Assembly (NCBI GenBank): GCA_018402095.1 | Contig: JAGYJO010000031.1 | Coordinates: 1 to 13,051 of the forward strand | Length of the DNA stretch: 13,051 nt | Reading direction: 5' to 3' | Origin: a bacterium | GTDB lineage: Bacteria; Margulisbacteria; Marinamargulisbacteria; SXXA01 | In this document: positions 7,545 to 13,051 of the stretch, in pieces | Position numbering within the stretch: the first letter of the stretch is position 1 | Layout: every line of letters begins with the position of its first letter | Position numbers and translations under genes: made by a program | The notes under the pieces: model-generated | Databases searched by the model: none | Seen by the model: only the letters and a program-made list of their open reading frames with translations | Told to the model about the DNA's origin: nothing

Positions 7545-7744
7545 ATATAAGTCAAGGGCTGACATACTTTGAATCCCTATTAAGCCCTGGCGTAGAAGTG
7601 ATTACACGGTTGATAAGCGTCGGTATGGTATTCTGGAAAAACAATGTTATGATGGACGTTCTCATTGCCTTGCATATTATATGTGAACCAAAATGTGTGA
7701 AATTTAAGAAAAAACAACAAAAATGTTAAATAGGAGTTGTGTTT

Positions 7745-8806
7745 GTGGAGCAAGTAACCAAAAGCGTTGAAGACGATATTCAGTTATCATTGGAGGATGC
7801 GCCAGATGCGTTAACCTATTCTCTGGCATTGCCAATGTCCTTGTCACGGTTGTGTCGTAACAACTGTCCGTACTGTGGGTTTCGTAAAAGAGACAGCCTC
7901 ATGGTTCCTTATTCCACAATTAAAATGTGTAAACATGCACGCTCAGAGGGTGCTCGCGAAGTCCTTTATATTTCTGGAGAACGCCCCGATAAGTTCCCGC
8001 ATGTAAGGGCTTTGTTGGACCTCTGGGGATTTGAATCGTATGTAGATTATGTTTATACGGTTAGTGAGTTGGGCTTTTTGGAAGGCTTTATTCCTGTGGT
8101 TGAGCTGGGGTTTTTGAGCCCGGTAGAGCTCCGGCGCTTGTATGAAGTGGCCGCTGTTTGTCGTATTATGTTGGACTCTGTTGATGAAGGTCATGTGGGT
8201 AAAATTTATCCAGAATCCCCTGGGAAACGTTTGGAGCTGCGTTTAAAAGTGGTTGAATGGGCCGGTAAGATTGGGTTTCCTATCAATACGGGTATTATGG
8301 TCGGTATAGGGGAGTCTGCCTCTCATCGTCGTGATGTTCTGAAGGAAATAGCCTCATTGCATAAGCAGTATGGCCATATTCATGAATTTACACTTCAAAA
8401 TTTCAGTCCAGAACCTGGTACGAAATTTGAAGGTAATAACCCGACTTCGAAGAAAGATATGTTAGCTGCATTGGAAGTGGCTAAGAATATTTTACCTTCG
8501 GATATTTCTATTACAGTACCTTTGGAGCTCAATCCTGATATTGAACCGTTTATTCAGGCGGGTGTTCGTGACTTGGGTCGGCTGTATGTGGGACGTAACC
8601 CTGCCTATAGTCGTAACTTGGCTCCTTCTATGGCGCAATTGACAGAAATTGCGGAGCGAAATGGATTGCGTTTGCATCAGAGGTTGCCTATTAGGAAGTC
8701 GTTTATTAAACAAGGCCGTTATTCTAAAAAACTAGGACAGCTTCTCGATGGTTATCGCTACAAAATCAAAAAAGAATCCCAAGATAAACCGAAGTCTTCG
8801 GTATAG
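7745..8806 (+). CDS. CofG-like radical SAM enzyme, divergent
   Basis: CofG is the radical SAM half of F0 synthase, which closes the deazaflavin ring of 7,8-didemethyl-8-hydroxy-5-deazariboflavin, the chromophore of F420 and of some photolyases. This 353-residue protein has the CX3CX2C cluster motif (CRNNCPYC, cysteines 37, 41 and 44). It also has CofG-like blocks in order: SGERPDKF, ESPGKRLELRLKVVEWAGK, INTGIMVGIGES, YGHIHEFTLQNFSPEPGT, AGVRDLG and RLPIRKSFI. The blocks that read roughly PHTNPG and GGxSPVTPD in CofG, as I recall them, are replaced by PVVELG and GRLYVGRNP, so the substrate may differ. GTG 7745 is preferred: GGAG lies 8 bases upstream, but only 2 bases from the alternative GTG at 7739. 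No cofH or other F420 gene is nearby. Distant alternatives are MqnC- or HydE/PylB-type enzymes. Confidence 0.65.
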   Translation: MEQVTKSVEDDIQLSLEDAPDALTYSLALPMSLSRLCRNNCPYCGFRKRDSLMVPYSTIKMCKHARSEGAREVLYISGERPDKFPHVRALLDLWGFESYVDYVYTVSELGFLEGFIPVVELGFLSPVELRRLYEVAAVCRIMLDSVDEGHVGKIYPESPGKRLELRLKVVEWAGKIGFPINTGIMVGIGESASHRRDVLKEIASLHKQYGHIHEFTLQNFSPEPGTKFEGNNPTSKKDMLAALEVAKNILPSDISITVPLELNPDIEPFIQAGVRDLGRLYVGRNPAYSRNLAPSMAQLTEIAERNGLRLHQRLPIRKSFIKQGRYSKKLGQLLDGYRYKIKKESQDKPKSSV

Positions 8807-8818
8807 AATTGATAGGCC

Positions 8819-9481
8819 ATGCGTGTAGAGCCTAGTTCTTCTTTTGTACCGGGTATCCCCTCTCAATTGTCCGTCGCTAGCAATGCGGATCTGCCTTTTG
8901 GTGCTATGTTTCTTGCTGCGAGCAAAGAGGATGGTTCGCGTATTACCGAGCAAGAGGATGGTAGCTTTAAAATGCAATCCTCTGCTGATGACCTTGAAGG
9001 TTCGGATGTGCTGAAAAAAGAGGACAGCGCTGATGAGATAGCGATCGAGACGACATTTATTCAGGTATTGGTGAGTCCTTCTGCTTTTGGTTTGGGGCAG
9101 CCTTCGGGGGGGCTTTCTGCAATTGTTTCTCGTGAGGTAAGGTCTTTTTTTGCTGCGCCTGGGATGGTTTTTCAGGAAACGCCTGTAGCCATGCATATTC
9201 GATTTGAGAAGAGTGAGCGGGGTCTTGTTGTCGTTATTCATTTGAATGGGGCTGATTTGACCGAAATGGCTACTCAGAAAAAAGGGCTGCTGCAGAAGAG
9301 CTTGTCGGATGTCTTGGACCGTTCTGTGGTCGTTCGTTTTGTGGATAATACGACATTTGAGCAGACTTTGGATGAAACGGCTGGGTCTCAGCAGGGGTTT
9401 GGGCAAAACCAGCAGGATCGTCCGCGTGAACAGCCGGATCGATCTTTTGTGCAAGAAGAAGAGGATGTTTTGGATGTTTAG
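8819..9481 (+). CDS. Possible FliK-like hook-length/export control protein
   Basis: The product has 220 residues, no signal peptide and no membrane helix. The first 90 or so residues are polar and low in predicted structure. The second half contains PVAMHIRFEK...GLVVVIHLN...LTEM...KKGLLQKSLSDVL, a beta-hairpin-then-helix pattern loosely like the FliK C-terminal (Flg_hook) domain. The end (residues about 190-215) is Gln/Arg/Glu-rich. The call rests mostly on this pattern and on its place directly before flagellar C-ring genes, so it is tentative; it may be a lineage-specific protein. ATG 8819 begins 12 bases after the cofG-like gene, with only a weak ribosome site (GATAGG). Its last 8 bases (ATGTTTAG) overlap the start of the next gene, implying coupling. 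Confidence 0.35.
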   Translation: MRVEPSSSFVPGIPSQLSVASNADLPFGAMFLAASKEDGSRITEQEDGSFKMQSSADDLEGSDVLKKEDSADEIAIETTFIQVLVSPSAFGLGQPSGGLSAIVSREVRSFFAAPGMVFQETPVAMHIRFEKSERGLVVVIHLNGADLTEMATQKKGLLQKSLSDVLDRSVVVRFVDNTTFEQTLDETAGSQQGFGQNQQDRPREQPDRSFVQEEEDVLDV

Positions 9482-10154
9482 ATTCTGGACGTTTGTGCGT
9501 CTAGGTTTATGCTTTTTGTTTGTTTGGGTGGCGTTTTTTGTGGGGAGTCCTATTTGCGCGGATATTTCGATTGAGTCTCCCCTCGTCAAAGAGTGGATAG
9601 ATGCTGAAGTAAAAAAACAGGTCGGTAATGCCAATTATTCGACGACGCCAGGTGTTCGGATGGATCATTTTTTGAAATCGAAGCTTTTTGGTGCGACGGT
9701 TTGGTATTCGGATTCTGATGGCAATGTTGTCGGTCGCGGTGTTGTTCAAAGTGTTGTGAAACGGGGTGACGGATATGAGGTCAGCGTGTATGATACTCTC
9801 CTTAAATCTGTGGTGCTTTTGCAGGTTGTGTTTCAGGGTACTGTTGGGACCGGCCCTACGTTGAAACGTAGGGAGTTGGAAATTTCTCAAGAGATGGCTC
9901 GGAAGCGAACATATGAAGCTGAGAAGCAGTTGAGTGTGAGCTTGTCGCCCTTGGTAAGTGGTGATGGGGGGTCTTCAGCTGCGCTTTCAACAACATTTGA
10001 GGACCCTGTTGTAGAACCTTACCCGTCTGGAGAGGACATGCTTGTATCTGATGTATCGACCGGAGAACGTAAGATTATGGAAGTGACCATTTATAAGGGT
10101 TTTCCTTTGTTGTCAGATGGGACCCCATTACAAATGAGATTGGAGCGAATCTAA
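9474..10154 (+). CDS. Exported protein of unknown function in the flagellar cluster
   Basis: I do not recognise this 226-residue protein. It begins MFRFWTFVRLGLCFLFVWVAFFVG and then SPICADIS, a basic-hydrophobic signal peptide or anchor with a possible cleavage after CADIS or SPICA; the cysteine is not in a clear lipobox. The remainder looks periplasmic: a mixed alpha/beta region to about residue 130, including GVRMDHFLKSKLFGATVWYSDSDG, then a Lys/Glu-rich segment and a Ser/Pro/Glu-rich linker. Finally comes a basic-hydrophobic end (EVTIYKGFPLL). ATG 9474 has AAGAAGAGG about 9 bases upstream. Starts at 9465 or 9309 are less likely; the latter would overlap the previous gene by 173 bases. Its place before fliM is where fliL often lies, but the size and sequence do not look like FliL. 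Confidence 0.7.
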   Translation: MFRFWTFVRLGLCFLFVWVAFFVGSPICADISIESPLVKEWIDAEVKKQVGNANYSTTPGVRMDHFLKSKLFGATVWYSDSDGNVVGRGVVQSVVKRGDGYEVSVYDTLLKSVVLLQVVFQGTVGTGPTLKRRELEISQEMARKRTYEAEKQLSVSLSPLVSGDGGSSAALSTTFEDPVVEPYPSGEDMLVSDVSTGERKIMEVTIYKGFPLLSDGTPLQMRLERI

Positions 10155-10155
10155 G

Positions 10156-11568
10156 GTGCAGAAGTATAGCCCGAAATTTCACAGGACCATTAAACTTGCG
10201 CCTGCTATTGGAGATTGGACGACGGTTCACCAACGAGAAGAACAAGACGAGATCGAAATTCACCCGATTCGTACCAGTAATTTTGATAGTTTAACAAAAG
10301 ACCAGTTGCGATTTTTACATTATTTGCATTATCAATTGGCAGAAAAGCTGTGTGTGAAATTCTCTGCAGATATGGATATTAAAGTCGAATTGCATACGGT
10401 GCTTGCGACGCAAATGAGCTATCAGGAATTTTTAGAAAATGCGAAAGACAAAGTTGTACAGGCTGATGTTTCCTTGTCTGCTGGTCATAAAATCAATTTG
10501 ATTTTTGACTGGGATTTGGCAGATATGATGATCAATCGCTTGGTGGGCGGTGATGGCAGTCTGGGGCAATCAGATACGTTTACTGCAATTGAAACAAGTA
10601 TACTCAAGGCACAGGTGCAAACTCTCGTGCCTGAAATAACAAATGCTTGGCATGCGGCAGTGCCTTCAGATGTCGATATTGATTTTGCCGTGGGGGCATA
10701 TCGACGAAACCCAAAAATATCTTCTAGAGAAGCCTACGTTCAATTTGGGTTTTATCTTATATTTGGTCAGCAGGAATTGCGTAAGTTTGTGATTGCGTAT
10801 CCCAATACGCTCTTGCGTACACTTGTGCAGAATTTTTATGAGAATGAGCCTAAAAAACAAAAAAAGGTGCATTTTTCAGAAAAAACACTTCAAACGTTGA
10901 AAGTGGATGCCTGTGTTTCCTTGGGAACCGCCTCACTAACGATGTCCGAGCTTCGTCAGCTGTGCGTTGGCGACGTTGTTGTTTTGGATACCTTAACGAC
11001 AGCGCCTTTGTCTGTTCAGTTTGGCGTAGATACCTTGCCATGGTTGGGATATCCCGGGGTTTCTTCAAATAATAAAGTGTCTATTCAGTTGCAGGCTTTA
11101 AATAATGAGGTTTCTTCGACCTCCGAAAAAAAACAAGTGGTTGATCGTCAATCCCCCCCGCGGAAGCCTGTTGAAACAGCGACTTTTGTGAGTGCTGGAG
11201 ATTCTCCGGTAGCACATGAGGATGCGGTTTTTTCCCCGCCGCAATCGACGCCTGCTCCTGTTGCCGTGGCGGGTGCTATGTTGGGTGGTGTTGCGACGTC
11301 TGCTTCGCTACCAGAGTCTTCGGAAGAAGATGATTTTGATCTTGTATCAGAAGATGATCATCATGACGAAGAAGCCTTTGATGATGACGAGTTTGAGATT
11401 GATGACGACTTGGATTATGAAGATGATCATGATGATGCGCAGGTTTCTGTTCCTGATGATTCCTTTGATTTTTCAGATGACAAGGATTCAGAGGCTTTGC
11501 ACGAAGAAGTTCATGGTGATGCTGATGATAGCGAATTTTCTTGGGATGATCTTGATGATGAATTGTAG
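10156..11568 (+). CDS. fliM: Flagellar motor switch protein FliM with long acidic C-terminal tail
   Basis: FliM is the middle component of the flagellar C-ring and couples chemotaxis signals to rotor direction. Residues about 38-225 match the FliM middle domain: PIRTSNFDSLTKDQLRFLHYLH near the start, the GGDG of the GGxG motif near 130, and the EIT..W..A segment. Residues about 245-315 form the SpoA domain that pairs with FliN. The usual N-terminal LSQxEIDALL peptide that binds CheY-P is not seen. Instead the protein is about 470 residues (typical 320-340), extended by a Ser/Pro linker and a tail (386-470) in which 44 of 85 residues are Asp or Glu. The start is GTG 10156, one base after the previous stop, with GGAG about 10 bases upstream. 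Two TAG stops in tandem end it. Confidence 0.88.
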   Translation: MQKYSPKFHRTIKLAPAIGDWTTVHQREEQDEIEIHPIRTSNFDSLTKDQLRFLHYLHYQLAEKLCVKFSADMDIKVELHTVLATQMSYQEFLENAKDKVVQADVSLSAGHKINLIFDWDLADMMINRLVGGDGSLGQSDTFTAIETSILKAQVQTLVPEITNAWHAAVPSDVDIDFAVGAYRRNPKISSREAYVQFGFYLIFGQQELRKFVIAYPNTLLRTLVQNFYENEPKKQKKVHFSEKTLQTLKVDACVSLGTASLTMSELRQLCVGDVVVLDTLTTAPLSVQFGVDTLPWLGYPGVSSNNKVSIQLQALNNEVSSTSEKKQVVDRQSPPRKPVETATFVSAGDSPVAHEDAVFSPPQSTPAPVAVAGAMLGGVATSASLPESSEEDDFDLVSEDDHHDEEAFDDDEFEIDDDLDYEDDHDDAQVSVPDDSFDFSDDKDSEALHEEVHGDADDSEFSWDDLDDEL

Positions 11569-11582
11569 TAGGATGCAGACCT

Positions 11583-12323
11583 ATGCGTAAGCTAGCAATC
11601 GTTAATTATAAAGGTGGAACAGGCAAAACGAGCACCGTTGTCAATATGGCTCATGGGTTGGCGTTGAAGGGTAAACGCGTTCTTGTGATTGATACAGATC
11701 CACAAGGCTCAGCGGGTTACTACTTGGGTGTTGAATCCGAAGTGACCATTTACGATGTTGTTATGGGGTTGAGACCCGTGTCTGAATGTATTGTTTCTGC
11801 GCGACCCAATTTGGATATTATTTGTTCAAACGAACGTCTTTTTCCTGCTGAAATGCGTTTGGCAAATGAAAAAGGAAGAGAGCACGTTCTTATGCGGCGT
11901 CTTTCCGAGCTTAAGGGCTATGACTTTGTGCTTGTAGATTGTGCGCCTTCAATGAATTTGATGAATCAAAATTCGTTGATTTTTTCTGATGAGTTGGTGT
12001 TACCTGTTTCTATGGAGTATTTGTCGTTGGTTGGTATTAAGCAGTTATTGAAAAATATTGATATTGTGAACAAATTGCTAGGGAAGGAAATTCGTATTTG
12101 TAAGGTAGTTCCGACATTTTATGATAAGCGTAATAAAAAAACGACGCATATTATGGACAGTCTTGAACGTGTTTTTCCCGGTATGTTGTCGTCTCCAATT
12201 CGTGTGAGTGTTGGTTTGTCTGAGGCGCCTGGTTATAGACAAACTATTTTTGAATTTTCCCCCCGTTCTAGTGCTGCAGATGATTATCGTAGGTTAATTA
12301 ATGAGGTGATTTCCCATGGCTAA
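11583..12323 (+). CDS. ParA/Soj-family ATPase inside the flagellar switch operon
   Basis: The 246-residue protein is a deviant-Walker ATPase. It has KGGTGKTS at residues 9-16 with the signature lysine, the A-prime motif DTDPQGS near 38-44, and Walker B FVLVDCAPS near 114-122. It starts directly with the ATPase core, without the helix-turn-helix domain of plasmid ParA or the N-terminal extension of FlhG. No clear MinD-like amphipathic membrane anchor is seen at the C terminus. Family members dimerise with ATP and position cargo on DNA or membranes. Between fliM and fliN, it probably acts in flagellar or C-ring placement or number rather than in chromosome partition; no parB is adjacent. ATG 11583 has TAGTAGGA 9 bases upstream, and its last 8 bases overlap fliN. 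Confidence 0.88.
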   Translation: MRKLAIVNYKGGTGKTSTVVNMAHGLALKGKRVLVIDTDPQGSAGYYLGVESEVTIYDVVMGLRPVSECIVSARPNLDIICSNERLFPAEMRLANEKGREHVLMRRLSELKGYDFVLVDCAPSMNLMNQNSLIFSDELVLPVSMEYLSLVGIKQLLKNIDIVNKLLGKEIRICKVVPTFYDKRNKKTTHIMDSLERVFPGMLSSPIRVSVGLSEAPGYRQTIFEFSPRSSAADDYRRLINEVISHG

Positions 12324-12837
12324 GAAAAAAGTATTTGATGATCCACTACAGGGTATTGACCCTGTTCTAAAAGGTGCCTTTGGTGTAGATAACGTATCTG
12401 CTGAAGACGAGAAAGAGACACCTAAAAAGACTCAGAAAAAAGAGTCTGTGACGGCGTCGTCTGAGATAGATGATCCTACATTTTCGTGGAATGTTGACAC
12501 CCCAGTTTCTGAACCGGAAGCTGTGTCTCCATCTCGTCCGTCTGTTGCAGATGTTTCGTTTCCTATGTTGACACCGACAGTCGGTGGGCAGAAGTTAGAA
12601 GAAGATGTTTTTAGTCGGATTCCGGTCACTGTTTCTGTTGAGCTTGGTCGATGCAAAGTATCTTTGAAAGATGTGTTTGAATTGTCGGATGGCGCCATTG
12701 TTGAATTGGACCGTCTTGTTGGAGAGCCTTTGGATTTGGTTGTGAATGGTCAGGTGATTGCTCAAGGTGAAGTCGTGGCTGTGGATAATAACTACGGACT
12801 TCGTATTACATCAATTAAGTCTGCCCCCAAAGTTTAA
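12316..12837 (+). CDS. fliN: Flagellar motor switch protein FliN
   Basis: FliN forms the base of the C-ring and the docking site for the flagellar export ATPase complex. The SpoA (FliMN_C) domain covers about residues 97-170 of 173: RIPVTVSVELGRCKVSLKDV, then LSDGAIVELDRLVGEPLDLVVNG and GEVVAVDNNYGLRITSI, a very good family match. The N-terminal 95 residues are a long, charged and probably disordered extension, beginning MAKKKVFDDPLQGIDPVL, with a Lys/Glu-rich stretch and the motif DDPTFSW (52-58). The start ATG 12316 overlaps the end of the ParA gene (ATGGCTAA), implying translational coupling. No CheC-like phosphatase domain of the FliY type is present. Confidence 0.93.
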   Translation: MAKKKVFDDPLQGIDPVLKGAFGVDNVSAEDEKETPKKTQKKESVTASSEIDDPTFSWNVDTPVSEPEAVSPSRPSVADVSFPMLTPTVGGQKLEEDVFSRIPVTVSVELGRCKVSLKDVFELSDGAIVELDRLVGEPLDLVVNGQVIAQGEVVAVDNNYGLRITSIKSAPKV

Positions 12838-12839
12838 CG

Positions 12840-13051
12840 ATGACCATTAGCTACTCCCTGCAGGTCCTATTTTCGTTGGCCTTGTTGGGTGCTGCTTTGT
12901 TTGTTTTTTCTCGATTTGCTAAACGTGTGCAAACACATCAATTCACAGGGGATATTCATATCCTAGATAGAAAAGGCTTGGAGCAAGGTATTTCCTTGGT
13001 ACTTGTTTCTGTGAAGGATAAAGAGTTTTTGTTGGGTATTAGTGGCAAAGA
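12840..13051 (+). CDS. fliO: Flagellar biosynthesis protein FliO (5' part)
   Basis: The frame opens with ATG 12840, 2 bases after the fliN stop, and runs off the window after 70 codons. It starts MTISYSLQVLFSLALLGAALFVFSRFAKR, one membrane helix followed by basic residues. A small cytosolic beta domain follows, with IHILDRKGLEQGISLVLVSVKDKEFLLGIS, typical of FliO/FliZ (compare the common pattern of 'R..LG..QS..LV.V.....LLG'). FliO is a small accessory membrane protein that helps assemble the FliP-FliQ-FliR export gate. The fliN-fliO order is standard, so fliP would be expected next, beyond the window edge. Confidence 0.85.
   Translation, partial: MTISYSLQVLFSLALLGAALFVFSRFAKRVQTHQFTGDIHILDRKGLEQGISLVLVSVKDKEFLLGISGK

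Larger units (their letters stand above)
7364..7744. other. Gene-poor stretch with clustered inverted repeats
   Basis: I find no convincing gene in these 381 bases. A 65-codon open frame at 7532-7729 has no recognisable family, starts inside a hairpin and lacks a good ribosome site. The first half (7390-7545) is rich in complementary pairs. CGTT (7393-7396) and CAGGAAG (7408-7414) face CTTCCTGAACG (7476-7486), and these enclose a 9-bp hairpin (7420-7444) and the palindrome GTTACGTAAC (7464-7473). An 11-bp hairpin follows at 7520-7544. The second half is AT-rich and leads into the cofG-like gene. It may be an RNA leader, a small RNA, or remains of decayed genes. Confidence 0.5.

Noticed and set aside
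7532..7729. 65-codon open frame in the gap before the cofG-like gene
   Set aside because: It starts inside the loop of an 11-bp hairpin with no clear ribosome site and no recognisable family. I do not call it a gene, though a small peptide cannot be excluded.
9309..9473. Long start for the exported protein
   Set aside because: It would overlap the previous gene by 173 bases and bury the signal peptide; ATG 9474 has a well-spaced Shine-Dalgarno and a typical 8-base overlap.
8732..9634. A 300-codon minus-strand open frame
   Set aside because: It overlaps the cofG-like, FliK-like and exported-protein genes on the opposite strand, its translation is Arg/Lys/Thr/Ile-rich with no family pattern, and it has no spacing logic with neighbours.
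10230..10275. QDEIEI near FliM residue 32 as a CheY-binding LSQDEIDALL peptide
   Set aside because: It runs directly into the start of the middle domain (HPIRTSNF), lacks the LSQ...ALL context and sits about 30 residues in, so it is more likely part of the segment preceding the domain.
11216..11590. A 124-codon, methionine-rich open frame overlapping the end of fliM
   Set aside because: It is the out-of-frame shadow of the GAT/GAC-rich acidic tail of FliM; its many Met and Leu codons come from reading GATGAT repeats shifted.
1..13051. CRISPR array, tRNA or rRNA genes
   Set aside because: No regularly spaced direct repeats, cloverleaf-like segments or rRNA-like sequence were seen on either strand.

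Overview
The window is a compact bacterial region, roughly mid-40s percent GC by eye, with standard-code genes packed end to end. Nothing in it proves the taxon. The lysA-cdaA adjacency resembles the arrangement I recall from cyanobacteria, and a relative of that lineage such as the Margulisbacteria is one possibility. That placement is a weak inference.

Left part (1-930): the 3' end of a small membrane protein converges on aroK (minus strand). A 266-base gap between the divergent aroK and purA holds a very strong, nearly perfect inverted repeat just upstream of purA.

Middle (933-6680): a tight plus-strand run of housekeeping genes, purA, def, lysA, cdaA, panB and cysS, with gaps of at most 43 bases and a 1-base lysA/cdaA overlap. 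It links purine synthesis, N-terminal methionine processing, lysine/peptidoglycan precursor synthesis, cyclic di-AMP signalling, pantothenate synthesis and cysteinyl-tRNA charging, and is probably one operon.

Decayed zone (about 6630-7740): cysS is intact through its catalytic domain, but its C-terminal third is split among frames with several stops. The following STAS (anti-sigma-factor antagonist) gene is broken the same way. After it comes about 380 bases without a convincing gene. That stretch holds two strong hairpins, one of which has a competing alternative pairing.

Right part (7745-13051): a divergent CofG-like radical SAM enzyme, then a flagellar/type III export block that runs off the window: a possible FliK-like protein, an exported protein of unknown function, FliM, a ParA-type ATPase, FliN and FliO. 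Its genes overlap or nearly touch. FliM lacks a recognisable canonical CheY/FlhG-binding N-terminal peptide and carries an 85-residue tail that is about half Asp/Glu. FliM and FliN share a DDxxFSW motif outside their folded domains, and the ParA gene sits exactly between them. This fliM-parA-fliN unit is the most likely place for undescribed biology, perhaps a ParA-based positioning or assembly system for the C-ring.
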